35,023 nucleotides of DNA from Acidobacteriota bacterium (lineage in GTDB: Bacteria; Acidobacteriota; Terriglobia; Terriglobales; Acidobacteriaceae): contig JAKAAZ010000003.1 of NCBI GenBank assembly GCA_021802085.1, forward strand, positions 1-35,023, given 5' to 3'. Positions 8,809 through 18,459 of the stretch are shown here, one piece after another. A model generated the notes under the pieces. That model had not been told where the DNA came from. It saw only the letters and a list, made by a program, of their open reading frames with translations, and ran no database searches. Made by a program: the position numbers and the translations under genes. Position 1 is the stretch's first letter, and every line of letters starts with the position of its first letter.

Positions 8809-10086
8809 CTATCCAGCCTTCTCCAGCAAGGTGACCGACAGGTCGCGTTTCTGGACCATGTCCGCGGTGATCTCGATTTCCCGCACCTTCTTGTTGTTGG
8901 GCAGGTGATACATCAGATCGAGCATCAATTCCTCCAGGATCATGCGCAAGCCGCGCGCTCCCACCTTGCGATGCAATGCCTCGCGGGCAATGGCTCCGAC
9001 AGCTTCTGAGGTGAAAGTGAGACGCACATTCTCATACTCAAACATGCGCTGATACTGTTTCATGATGGCATTCCGCGGCTTCACCAGAATTTCCACCAGC
9101 GCGGCTTCATCCAGTTCATCGAGAATTCCAATGACGGGCAGGCGGCCGACAAACTCTGGAATCAGGCCGAACTTAATCAGGTCCTGCGGCTCGGTCTGGC
9201 GCAACAATTCCGTGTCGCGCAAGGAAGGGACCATGTTGGCAGGCTGGCCGTCGCGGTCGGAAATAGCCTTGAAGCCGAGCGCCTTCTTGCCGGCGCGACG
9301 ACCAATCACGCGTTCCAGGCCGACAAAGGCCCCGCCACAGATAAATAAAATGTTCGTCGTATCTACGGGAGTAAATTCCTGATGTGGATGCTTGCGTCCG
9401 CCCTGCGGAGGAACGTTGGCAACCGTGCCTTCGAGGATCTTGAGCAACGCCTGCTGCACGCCTTCACCGGAGACATCGCGGGTGATGGAAGGATTTTCGT
9501 CCTTGCGCCCGATCTTGTCGATTTCGTCGATGTAGATGATGCCGGTCTGAGCGCGGGCAACATCCCCGTCCGCCGCCTGCAATAACTTGAGGATAATATT
9601 TTCGACATCCTCACCGACATACCCGGCTTCCGTGAGCGTGGTCGCGTCGACAATGGCAAACGGAACGTCCAAGGTGCGGGCGAGGGTCTGCGCCATCAGC
9701 GTCTTGCCGCTCCCCGTGGGGCCGATCAACAGGATGTTGGACTTGGTCAGCTCCACATCGTTGGTGCGGGTCCGGTTCATCTGGATGCGCTTGTAATGGT
9801 TGTAGACGGCGACGGCCAGCTTCTTCTTGGTGGTCTCCTGCCCGATGACATACTCATCCATGAAAGCTTTCACCTCCTGCGGCTTGGGCAAGTGGGCGGG
9901 AGCGGTGGTGGGGCGCGCTTCGTTCTTGTCGTCTTCCAGAATGGAGTTGCATACGGCAACGCATTCATCGCAGATATAAGCCCGCGGATAATCGCTGGGG
10001 GAGGAAATCAGCTTGGCTACGGCGTCCTGCGATTTATGGCAGAACGAACAACGGAGTACATCGTCGGAACTCGAGCGTGTTTTCAT
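8809..10086 (-). CDS. clpX: ATP-dependent Clp protease ATP-binding subunit ClpX
   Basis: N-terminal C4 zinc finger (CSFCHKS...CDECVAVC), Walker [27 protein letters not shown]. Confidence 0.98.
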   Translation of the reverse strand: MKTRSSSDDVLRCSFCHKSQDAVAKLISSPSDYPRAYICDECVAVCNSILEDDKNEARPTTAPAHLPKPQEVKAFMDEYVIGQETTKKKLAVAVYNHYKRIQMNRTRTNDVELTKSNILLIGPTGSGKTLMAQTLARTLDVPFAIVDATTLTEAGYVGEDVENIILKLLQAADGDVARAQTGIIYIDEIDKIGRKDENPSITRDVSGEGVQQALLKILEGTVANVPPQGGRKHPHQEFTPVDTTNILFICGGAFVGLERVIGRRAGKKALGFKAISDRDGQPANMVPSLRDTELLRQTEPQDLIKFGLIPEFVGRLPVIGILDELDEAALVEILVKPRNAIMKQYQRMFEYENVRLTFTSEAVGAIAREALHRKVGARGLRMILEELMLDLMYHLPNNKKVREIEITADMVQKRDLSVTLLEKAG

Positions 10087-10142
10087 TGTTTGCGTCTCCT
10101 ACTGCCACCCGTTCCGCGCCCAGCGTCGGGCTCGATGCGAGC

Positions 10143-10733
10143 TTACGTCCTTGGCCTGTCAATAATCTCGTCGATGATGCCGTATTCTTTCGATTGTGGG
10201 GCGTTCATAATAAAATCCCTCTCCACATCGCGTTCTATCCGCTCGATGGGCTGACCGGTGTGCTTCGACATCAAACGATTGGTAATTTCACGGATGCGAA
10301 GGATCTCGCGGGCGTGAATGTCAATGTCCGTGGCCTGGCCCGACAGACCGCCCATGGACGGCTGGTGGATCAGGATGCGGGAGTTGGGCAGCGCAAAGCG
10401 CTTTCCCTTGGTGCCGGACATCAGTAGAAACGCTCCCATGCTGGCCGCCTGCCCAATGCAATAGGTCACCACATCATTCTTGATGAACTGCATCGTATCG
10501 TAAATCGCGAGACCGGCAGAGATGGAACCGCCGGGAGAATTGATGTAGAGCTGCAAGTCCTTGTCCGGGTCCTCGCCGGAAAGAAACAGCATTTGCGCGA
10601 TGATCAGGTTCGCGACCTGGTCGTCGATCGGCGTACCCAGAAAAATAATGTTATCGCGTAGCAGGCGAGAATAAATATCGTAGGCGCGTTCGCCTCGGCT
10701 CGTCTGCTCAACCACCATTGGAACTAAACCCAT
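10143..10733 (-). CDS. clpP: ATP-dependent Clp protease proteolytic subunit
   Basis: [30 protein letters not shown] (Ser), RILIHQP (His). Confidence 0.98.
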   Translation of the reverse strand: MGLVPMVVEQTSRGERAYDIYSRLLRDNIIFLGTPIDDQVANLIIAQMLFLSGEDPDKDLQLYINSPGGSISAGLAIYDTMQFIKNDVVTYCIGQAASMGAFLLMSGTKGKRFALPNSRILIHQPSMGGLSGQATDIDIHAREILRIREITNRLMSKHTGQPIERIERDVERDFIMNAPQSKEYGIIDEIIDRPRT

Positions 10734-10810
10734 ACCGGTTTCCTATTGCCTCTCTCGTGGTTGTAGGCCTTCCGTATAGAATAGAACATCGGCCAGAAAC
10801 GAAAATTACG

Positions 10811-12307
10811 TTAGGCGGCCAACCTGTCGAAGAGCTGGTCCACTGTTTTCTCTCTGCGTAGTTGTTCTCGGATTCTAGTCAGCCCGCCGTCCTCCGTCAA
10901 ACGCTTCCGCAGTATCTCCAGCGGTTCCCGTGCCTGATACGCTAATAGCAGCAAATGCGCGTCGAACTCCTCGTCGGTAACCTCAATGTTTTCCGTCTGC
11001 GCAATGCGGTCGAGAACCAGGGAAGCCCGCACCTCCTGCAATGCGGAGTCACGTTGAGCGGTACGCAGCCGGGTGAAGTCGAGGTTGCGCATCTGTTCCG
11101 TGGACATACCTTGCGCCGCAAGCGCGCGAAGGCCACGCTCCAGACGCGCATCGATCTGCTGCTGCAATAAAGATTCCGGCACCGGAAACTGGAAGCGCTC
11201 GATGAAGGCGCCCACCAGCTTGTCTTTCGCGTCCGATTCCAGACGCCTGCGCTTGTCGTTGGCCATGTGCTCGCGCAATTTTTCCTTGAACAGGTCGATG
11301 GTCTCGTAATCGCCCATCTGCTTGGCAAAGGCATCGTCGAGTTCAGGCAGAATCTTCTTGCGGATTCCCTTCACTTCCACGTCATACGCGACGGTCTTGC
11401 CTGCCAGGCGTTTCTCGGTGAAGTCGGCTGGATACAAAACCTCAAACTGCATTTGCTGGCCGACTTTGGCCCCGCGCAGGGCGCTGGTAAAGGCCTCGAC
11501 TGTGTTGGCGCCGCCAATTTCCACGTTGGCATCGTCGCCCTCAATGGGTCTGGATGCCTCCGGCTCGCCTTCCGCATCGGTTTCCGCGCCATGGACCAAT
11601 CCAGTGAAACGAATCTGCGCGAAGTCTCCATCGGTCAGTGGACGATCTTCTTCCACCGGTTCCATGATGGCGTGGGATTCGCGCACCTGGTTGAGCTCGG
11701 CTTCGAACTCCGCGTCATCGAGGGAAATCTGCGGCCGATCGACCTTGATCTGGTCGTATCCCGTGATGTCAATCGTGGGAAGAACCTCAAAGGCCGCCTG
11801 AAAGCGCATGGGCTCGCCATCCGCGAGGTGAAGGCTGGTCACCTGCGGCTGCGAAACCGGCTGCACGCCCTGCTTTTCAATGGCTGCGCGAAACTGTGCT
11901 GGAAGAATTTCCTCCAACACGTCCTGGCGGATCGCGTCCGCAAATTTTCTGCGAATGACAGATTCCGGAACCTTGCCCGCGCGAAAACCGGGAATCCTGG
12001 CCGCTCGGCGATACCGCTTGACCACTGCGGCAAACGCGCGGCTTACCTCATCCGCAGGCACGTCGACATCGACCTGACGGGTACATTCGGGATTGAGGGT
12101 TGGAGCAGGTTCGTGGTCGTGATGGTCATGGTCGTGACTGTGCTCATGGCTCGCAGCATTCTCGGGTCCGGCGTTCGGGTCCTGTTCCACCCCATGGTTA
12201 TGTTCCTGTGGGGCAAGTTCCTGGGCATGTTCGTGCGCAACCGACTCGTCGGATTGCTGAGCATCTGCGCCAAGCTGCGGGGTGGTGGTGGATTCAATGG
12301 GACTCAA
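10811..12307 (-). CDS. tig: Trigger factor with a His-rich N-terminal extension
   Basis: Ribosome-binding signature GFRAGKVP, FKBP-like PPIase region, C-terminal chaperone domain; upstream of clpP-clpX on the same strand. Confidence 0.95.
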   Translation of the reverse strand: MSPIESTTTPQLGADAQQSDESVAHEHAQELAPQEHNHGVEQDPNAGPENAASHEHSHDHDHHDHEPAPTLNPECTRQVDVDVPADEVSRAFAAVVKRYRRAARIPGFRAGKVPESVIRRKFADAIRQDVLEEILPAQFRAAIEKQGVQPVSQPQVTSLHLADGEPMRFQAAFEVLPTIDITGYDQIKVDRPQISLDDAEFEAELNQVRESHAIMEPVEEDRPLTDGDFAQIRFTGLVHGAETDAEGEPEASRPIEGDDANVEIGGANTVEAFTSALRGAKVGQQMQFEVLYPADFTEKRLAGKTVAYDVEVKGIRKKILPELDDAFAKQMGDYETIDLFKEKLREHMANDKRRRLESDAKDKLVGAFIERFQFPVPESLLQQQIDARLERGLRALAAQGMSTEQMRNLDFTRLRTAQRDSALQEVRASLVLDRIAQTENIEVTDEEFDAHLLLLAYQAREPLEILRKRLTEDGGLTRIREQLRREKTVDQLFDRLAA

Positions 12308-12469
12308 GGGGTTTGCCTTCCAAAGGTAAGCTTTGTCATACGTGGATAACGATGTTTCTACCTTCCATGGTAGGGCGTAACGAAGGGCGGGTCAAACGAA
12401 CAACAGGCGATTTCGTCCACATTTCCACCACTTCAACGTGCGACCGGAACGTCGAGAGATGGGCGCGTC

Positions 12470-13753
12470 TCACCGCGCCGCGGATCTACTGGAAGCTGGG
12501 ATGGGGGCATGGCCAACCATATCATTGGCGGGCTGGAACAATTGCAATTGGACCTTCCAAGTGACGGATTCTCCAGGCGCCAGCGTCACCATGCCGGTAT
12601 CGGCGCCGTGCCACTCACCGCCAAACGGATCGTTGTAGTTGAACTGGGGCTCGAGAGCGATAAAGGACTTGTCTACCGGAGAATAGACCTGAATCGCGCG
12701 GATGTGGGGCGACATCGCGGTGATGCGCATGCCGTAGTTCGCTCCCAGGTCGCGGATCTCCGACACGACTTGGCCTTGGGCATCGCGCTTCAAATCTACA
12801 AACGAATCGTCCACGAGTTTGTCCGGCAGCGGCGCGCCTTCCAGCCCAGTGTAGTCGTATTGCGTTCCCAGTACCGGCAGCAGCGTGCCTGTGGGGAATA
12901 CGTCGTCATAATTATTGACGTCGGCGCGCATATCCGCGGGAACATGCAATCGCGCATTGGCGCGGCTTCCGCTGGGCAGTTGAAAATACGGATGCCAACC
13001 GACGCCGACGGGTTCGGGCTGATTCCCGGTATTCGTGGCGGTCAGGGTTGCCGTCACTGTGCCCTGGTCGAGTGCAATCGTCACCTTGACTTCATTGTCG
13101 GAAAACCAGTGGCCATTCGCCGGGAGACGATAGACGGCTGTAGCCTCCGCAGTGTCAGGATCGGACTGAATGGAAACATTGTCCGCCTTGGCTGCCACCA
13201 TCTGGCCATGCATGGCGCACCATTGGGCGCCAGGGTTTTTGCCGCGCCAATTGGCGATCAGCGGCACTTTGCGTCCATGCCAGACGGCGGTCACGATATG
13301 CTCCCCGTTTTTTTTGTCGAGCGTCACCGGGCCGAGGATACGGTTGGCAAATGGGAACAGGAGAGCCCCTCCCATGGAAAAACTTTTGTTCCCGTCCGGA
13401 TCGTCCGTGCCGTCGTTCAGGATTTTCGTCGCGGCATCGAGCGACGGCGATGTCAGCAACGAGACTTCGCCTCTTCCCGGAAGATACGCCGTAATCTGAA
13501 AGACATTCATGCCCCGTCCGGGCAACAGAGTGACGCTTAAGAACTCTGGCGCCGCTCCGACGCCGCTCTGCAGGCGACGCAATTCGATTGCTTTCTGTCC
13601 GCCGACCTCGGGCAGGTTCGCCGAGGCGGTCGCCGTCGGAGACGGCGGAGGCGCGGGAGGGCGAGATTCGCAGCCAAGGTTCCATCCAGCCACAGCCATG
13701 GACAGCAGGCTGATCCATGCTATCCGTTGCAGCACATTCGTTCGAGCATCCAT
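12470..13753 (-). CDS. Aldose 1-epimerase family protein, predicted lipoprotein
   Basis: GVGWHPYFQLPSG, FIALEPQFNYNDPFG; N-terminus from Met at 13753 has a hydrophobic segment ending in a possible lipobox (WNLGC). The upstream part of ORF 12470..14062 is likely spurious. Confidence 0.85.
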   Translation of the reverse strand: MDARTNVLQRIAWISLLSMAVAGWNLGCESRPPAPPPSPTATASANLPEVGGQKAIELRRLQSGVGAAPEFLSVTLLPGRGMNVFQITAYLPGRGEVSLLTSPSLDAATKILNDGTDDPDGNKSFSMGGALLFPFANRILGPVTLDKKNGEHIVTAVWHGRKVPLIANWRGKNPGAQWCAMHGQMVAAKADNVSIQSDPDTAEATAVYRLPANGHWFSDNEVKVTIALDQGTVTATLTATNTGNQPEPVGVGWHPYFQLPSGSRANARLHVPADMRADVNNYDDVFPTGTLLPVLGTQYDYTGLEGAPLPDKLVDDSFVDLKRDAQGQVVSEIRDLGANYGMRITAMSPHIRAIQVYSPVDKSFIALEPQFNYNDPFGGEWHGADTGMVTLAPGESVTWKVQLQLFQPANDMVGHAPIPASSRSAAR

Positions 13754-13847
13754 CTTTTGCAAATCTTCGAACCTCTTTCGCGCGCGATTGCAATCGGCGA
13801 TCTCGCCGATAACAGGGTATCGTATTCCCGCCGGGATGGAAGTCTTG

Positions 13848-14711
13848 ATGCGTCCCAGAAGCGATGCCACGGTGTCGCAATCGACGATCGTCCAACCTGA
13901 GACACCGCGCTTCTGTAATTGGGATGCGAACCGTACAATTTCCGATGTGACTCGAATCGGTTCGCCGGCAGGCGGCAGGAAAAATACGGATCGGCTTCCA
14001 GAACGTGGTGCGTCTGGCCCGACGAAGGCCGAGTCCGCCTTTGAAGAGCTTGCCGGCCGCATCGCTGCCTGCGAGCTATGTCCGCGGCTGCGGACCTACT
14101 GCGCCGAGATCGCGCGGGTCCGGCGGCGAGCCTATGCCGACCACACCTATTGGGGAAAACCTGTTCCTTCGTTCGGCGACGCGAACGCGCGCGTATTGGC
14201 GCTGGGCCTGGCTCCAGGCGCGCACGGCTCCAATCGCACGGGTCGTCCCTTCACCGGAGATGGATCGGGAAATTTTCTCTATCCGGTGTTGCATGCTACA
14301 GGCTTCGCGTCGCAACCCCTGGCGCATTCTTTGCAGGATGGAATGCGTCTGGACGGACTCCGCATCACGTCCGTCATTCGCTGCGCTCCACCGGGGAACA
14401 AACCGTTGCCCGGCGAAATAAAAAACTGCGCCGCATTTCTGGATGAAGAAATTTCTCTTTTGACGGATTTGCGCGTGGTGGTGTGCCTGGGAAAGATTGC
14501 GTTCGATGGATACCTTGCTCATTTGCTGCGGTTGGGAAAAATCTCCAGCCGCAAGGGACTCGTCTTCCGTCACGGAGCGGAGTATGCATCTCCGGACGGG
14601 CAACATATTCTCGCCACATATCATCCGTCGCTGCAGAACACGAACACCGGCCTGCTGACGAGTGCAATGCTGCAACGAGTGTTTGAACGGGCGCGAATTC
14701 TTGCCATTTGA
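13848..14711 (+). CDS. Uracil-DNA glycosylase family 5 (UDGb type, Fe-S)
   Basis: GLAPGAHGSNRTGRPFTGDGSG, YHPSLQNTNTGLLT and Cys pattern CELCPRLRTYC. Start uncertain; ATG at 13836/13848 or a downstream GTG are possible. Confidence 0.9.
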   Translation: MRPRSDATVSQSTIVQPETPRFCNWDANRTISDVTRIGSPAGGRKNTDRLPERGASGPTKAESAFEELAGRIAACELCPRLRTYCAEIARVRRRAYADHTYWGKPVPSFGDANARVLALGLAPGAHGSNRTGRPFTGDGSGNFLYPVLHATGFASQPLAHSLQDGMRLDGLRITSVIRCAPPGNKPLPGEIKNCAAFLDEEISLLTDLRVVVCLGKIAFDGYLAHLLRLGKISSRKGLVFRHGAEYASPDGQHILATYHPSLQNTNTGLLTSAMLQRVFERARILAI

Positions 14712-14723
14712 CCCTGCAAATAA

Positions 14724-15752
14724 TCAGCGCGAGCCATGCGTGTCCCCATAGAAACTGACCGTAAATATGGGGGTAAGCTGACGAGGATAATTGGACCGCG
14801 CCGCAGTGAAAGTAGTCCCAGCGGCCCAGGTGATGGGATATTTTCCATGATTTGGCCATGTGACTTCCAGCTCCGGGCTCAAATCGAAATAAGCAAATGC
14901 CGGCGCATTTGCTTGTCCAAAGAACAGGCTTCGCCCGAATTGGCGTTCTTGGTTGTACTCGACGAGATACCCAAACCCCTCTTTCGGCAGCAGAACATGT
15001 TCGAGGGCACCAGCGGTCTCGAACACGTCACCATCCACCATGCGCAAACGCTGCCCTGCAGGGAGAGAATCGATACCGTTGTTGAACTGGTACGGGCCGG
15101 TGACATTGGAGGGATTTTGTATCAGTTCGGTTTGCTGCAAGTACAATTCGAAGGGCTTGAATTGCTTGCGCAACAGAAGATTCACTTGTTCATTCCAAGT
15201 CCCATTGCTGGTCTGAGAAGCTCCTGAAAGGTTCGGGTTCAGGCGCTTGTACTTTCCCGTTGGAACGTTCAGATCGACGGCCAGATCCATTGAAGGCAAC
15301 GTCCAGAAGTTATAGCGGTCTTTCTCCTTCGCAAATTGCCATTTCACCTGAAACAAGGTGTCGCCATAGCCTATCGAGGAGCTACTCTGGCCTTGCGGAG
15401 CCTGGGGATAGCTGATGCGGTTGTAATCGAACGGAGCGTATACATCCATTTCGAACCCTCGGCCCAAGCCATAGGCGAATTTGGTAGGGACATAGATATT
15501 GTTCTGCCCATTCGATCGATAGTTGAAGAGATAGGGTTCAATGTAGTATGAACCGCCAGGGTCGACATCCGCAGTGCCGGTATAAAAGGGGCCGCTGGTA
15601 TTGTCCACCCAACGCACTTCATTTGGCGAAGATGCTGTAGTTGGCCCAACCTCGGGAGCTGTCTGCGCATGGCCGAGTGTAGCGTAAATCGACAAGGCTA
15701 TAAAAACAATGCCGCAATAAAGATATCTTGAAAATCGAAGCAAAGTATTCAT
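14724..15752 (-). CDS. Predicted secreted/outer-membrane beta-barrel-like protein
   Basis: Signal peptide (ending ...LGHAQ), aromatic/glycine-rich alternating pattern, sequence similar in style to transporter-like OMPs. Confidence 0.65.
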   Translation of the reverse strand: MNTLLRFSRYLYCGIVFIALSIYATLGHAQTAPEVGPTTASSPNEVRWVDNTSGPFYTGTADVDPGGSYYIEPYLFNYRSNGQNNIYVPTKFAYGLGRGFEMDVYAPFDYNRISYPQAPQGQSSSSIGYGDTLFQVKWQFAKEKDRYNFWTLPSMDLAVDLNVPTGKYKRLNPNLSGASQTSNGTWNEQVNLLLRKQFKPFELYLQQTELIQNPSNVTGPYQFNNGIDSLPAGQRLRMVDGDVFETAGALEHVLLPKEGFGYLVEYNQERQFGRSLFFGQANAPAFAYFDLSPELEVTWPNHGKYPITWAAGTTFTAARSNYPRQLTPIFTVSFYGDTHGSR

Positions 15753-15884
15753 TCAATTCTTCTCCAGATAAGCCTGCAAGCTTCCGTCAAAACGGTTTGA
15801 GCCCGTCGACATGTGATGTGCCGATGAAGCTAAGCTCAATCCACACCATCAACGATGCGAATCGAAAGAAACGGTCTGACAATG

Positions 15885-16295
15885 CTATTTTTCTGGAGGG
15901 GCGCGGTCCGAATGAAGAGCAATGGGCAGTATTGCCACGTCGGGCAGAAGGTGGAAGGGGCTGACAACCCCAATGCAGACGCGGGGATCCTCAAGATAGA
16001 CAAGGCCCGCGGAAAACGCTGGGTGAATTTGCGTGTGGTCTTGCAGGTGTTGGTTTTGGATCGCGCTACATCTGCGATCTGTACGCTCACTGTCCGCCAT
16101 GGCCGTCATGGCGTGCAGGTCGTCTGTCATTGAGATGACAGGTAGAAGCAAAAACGACAGGACAATCACCGTGAGATACCGGCGGCGTCTGTCAGCCGCC
16201 CCCGAAAAACCCAGGGAACGGCTTTGCTTCGTCCGCAGACTCGCCAGAAGTGTCAGGGACAACAACAACCATGCGAGATTGAGAAGAAGCTCCAC
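15885..16295 (-). CDS. Small hypothetical membrane-anchored protein
   Basis: 136 aa with two N-terminal hydrophobic segments (MELLLNLAWLLLSLTLLASL; YLTVIVLSFLLLPVISMTDDL). Confidence 0.6.
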   Translation of the reverse strand: MELLLNLAWLLLSLTLLASLRTKQSRSLGFSGAADRRRRYLTVIVLSFLLLPVISMTDDLHAMTAMADSERTDRRCSAIQNQHLQDHTQIHPAFSAGLVYLEDPRVCIGVVSPFHLLPDVAILPIALHSDRAPPEK

Positions 16296-16319
16296 TCCAA
16301 TAATTTACCTCAATTGTAG

Positions 16320-16526
16320 AAAATCTCTAACCGCAAAGGACTCATCTTCAGTCATGGAGCGGAATACACCCTACCCGGGGCACCTTATATCCTGGCCGCG
16401 TATCGCCCCTCGTTGCAAAACACGAATACAGGGCTGCTAACGAAGGACATGCTGCAGCGCGTATTTGAACGTGCGCGGACACTCGCCGGACTGCCGGCGC
16501 GGAGCGGCGGAACGAAGCAAGCATAA
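16320..16526 (+). pseudogene. 3' remnant of a second family 5 uracil-DNA glycosylase
   Basis: KISNRKGLIFSHGAEYTLPGAPYILAAYRPSLQNTNTGLLTKDMLQRVFERARTLAG aligns with KISSRKGLVFRHGAEYASPDGQHILATYHPSLQNTNTGLLTSAMLQRVFERARILAI of the 14.7 kb gene: 42 of 57 residues identical by hand count. A stop codon lies immediately upstream. Confidence 0.85.
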
Positions 16527-16607
16527 GCTTGAGCGAACTGTTGGCGAGGAATTTTTCCGCGTACTAAAGGTACCGCGTGATCCGCTCCCGCGCCCAGCCA
16601 GGGTAAA

Positions 16608-16629
16608 GTATCCTCCGGCCGGAGGATAC
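16608..16629. repeat. Perfect 22-bp palindrome GTATCCTCCGGCCGGAGGATAC
   Basis: 11-bp arms, no spacer, direct from sequence. Confidence 0.9.
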
Positions 16630-16688
16630 ATGGTTGCTGGCCCATCAAAGGGGCCACGACACTGGCCGTTGTCAGCTTACGCACCGCA

Positions 16689-18134
16689 TCACTGCTTCCC
16701 CGGTGTCGACACCCCAGGGTGCTCGGGCGCCGGAGCAGTCGGCAACGCAGGAAGTTGGGCGGAAGGCGGCGGATAGCGGCGCAGATAGGTCCCGATATCC
16801 GGCACCGACTCCAGAATATCCACCTTCGGCTGATAGACGCAGTCTCCTGGCCATGCCGACATAGACGGTGGATTCTCCGGCACGGGATTGATGATCAGCG
16901 GCGTGTTCGGCGGCCCGTCGAAGTCGAAGGCATCGAACATGGGGTCGGCCTTGCCGTCCCGCGCTGTCAGGTGGCTCAGGCCGAAGCGCTCCTCGATGAA
17001 CTTGAGCATCGACGTGAAATCGTAGGTCTTGTGCGAAATGTAGTCGTGTTTCGCGAAGGGCGAAATCACCATCGTGGGCACGCGCGGTCCGTAACCGTAG
17101 GCGTCTACCAGCGGCGGCGGCACGTGGTCGTAGAAGCCGCCGTAATCGTCCCAGGTCAGGAATACGACGCTGTCTTTCCAGTACGGACTTTGCATCAATG
17201 CGTTGAGCAGGCGCGTCACATACCACATCCCCGTCACCGGATATGCCGGCGGGTGCTCGCTGTCGATCCCCATCGGAACAATCCAGGAAACTGCGGGCAG
17301 CGTTCGGTTCTTCAGGTCGTCGAAGTATTCGTTGAGCGAAACCAGGTGCGACATGTCCGCCGGATTATCGCGGACGGCTTTGAAGCCCGGCAGCGGGTTC
17401 CACAGCGAGTAGTGCTTGGGGTCGGGATCGGCAAGATAGTTGCGCTTGCCGGGCGGAGGGGAATTGATGCGCTGGGTTTCCACGTAGTACTTCCACGGAA
17501 TATTCGCCTTGTTGAACAGCTTCACCATGGTGGCGAAGCTGTAACCGCCAGGCGAATCCAGATCGTTCTCAATCTGCTTCAATGAGAACTCGTTGTTGAT
17601 CACCCCGCCCGACTGTGCCGCCACCGTAAAAAGATGGTTCGGCAGACTGGCGCCCATCAGCGACGAAAAGAACCTGTCCGCCAGAACGTAATGCCGCGCG
17701 TAAGCCCAGTAATTCGGGATGTCGCGCTGGTCGTAATAACCCATCGTGTAGGCGCTGCCCTCGGCCCACACGAACCCGTCCATCAAACCGTGATCGTAAT
17801 CGGCATGTGCAATCACCCAGCGATGAGCCAGGTCGCATGGAGGCATCTTCGGCTGCATGTGGAACGGAGCCACGCACTTCGACGACCCCGGCAACTCCGG
17901 AGCACAGGCATCGGGCGGAGGGCCGTCGGCGCCGGGATAGGTGCCAAAGTAGTTATCGAACGAGCGGTTCTCTTGAATAATCCAGATGATGTGCTGGACT
18001 TTCTGGATTCCGGCGGGTGCCCCCTGCTGCGGAGCGGGCAGCGTCGCCCCTGCCGCCCCAGACGCCGCGCAGAACAAGAACGCCGCGCAAGTCACTGCTG
18101 CTGCATAACTGGATCGAGGGATGAATCGCATCAC
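16689..18134 (-). CDS. Phosphoesterase family protein (phospholipase C/acid phosphatase type), secreted
   Basis: [55 protein letters not shown]-terminal signal peptide. Confidence 0.93.
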   Translation of the reverse strand: MMRFIPRSSYAAAVTCAAFLFCAASGAAGATLPAPQQGAPAGIQKVQHIIWIIQENRSFDNYFGTYPGADGPPPDACAPELPGSSKCVAPFHMQPKMPPCDLAHRWVIAHADYDHGLMDGFVWAEGSAYTMGYYDQRDIPNYWAYARHYVLADRFFSSLMGASLPNHLFTVAAQSGGVINNEFSLKQIENDLDSPGGYSFATMVKLFNKANIPWKYYVETQRINSPPPGKRNYLADPDPKHYSLWNPLPGFKAVRDNPADMSHLVSLNEYFDDLKNRTLPAVSWIVPMGIDSEHPPAYPVTGMWYVTRLLNALMQSPYWKDSVVFLTWDDYGGFYDHVPPPLVDAYGYGPRVPTMVISPFAKHDYISHKTYDFTSMLKFIEERFGLSHLTARDGKADPMFDAFDFDGPPNTPLIINPVPENPPSMSAWPGDCVYQPKVDILESVPDIGTYLRRYPPPSAQLPALPTAPAPEHPGVSTPGKQ

Positions 18135-18459
18135 AAACTCCTTCTTTGGGAGCTACTGCGAGCTACAGCGCACTCATTCTCGCCGTCGCCTACTTTGCAT
18201 ACATCTTGACGCGGGGAGAAGCAAGCCGGAATTTCCGTTTTGCCTTTCGGCTAACCAATATACCCCCTTATCTCGCTCTCGCGATTTTTTTTATAGGTAC
18301 CAAGGCCAAAGACCCAGGTCATGCCCATCTGGGCCGCTTCCGGGGCCAAAGAACCATCCTTTGCCCCATTTCGAAGCGATTTCTCGGACACTTCTTCGTC
18401 AACCCCAACCACTCGCCGGCCTTCCGCCGTTACCACGGACATGGTAGAAACCCGCGGAC

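Noticed and set aside
11267-12349. 360-aa plus-strand ORF
   Set aside because: Antisense to trigger factor; its hydrophobic stretch reflects the complement of the His/Asp-rich region.
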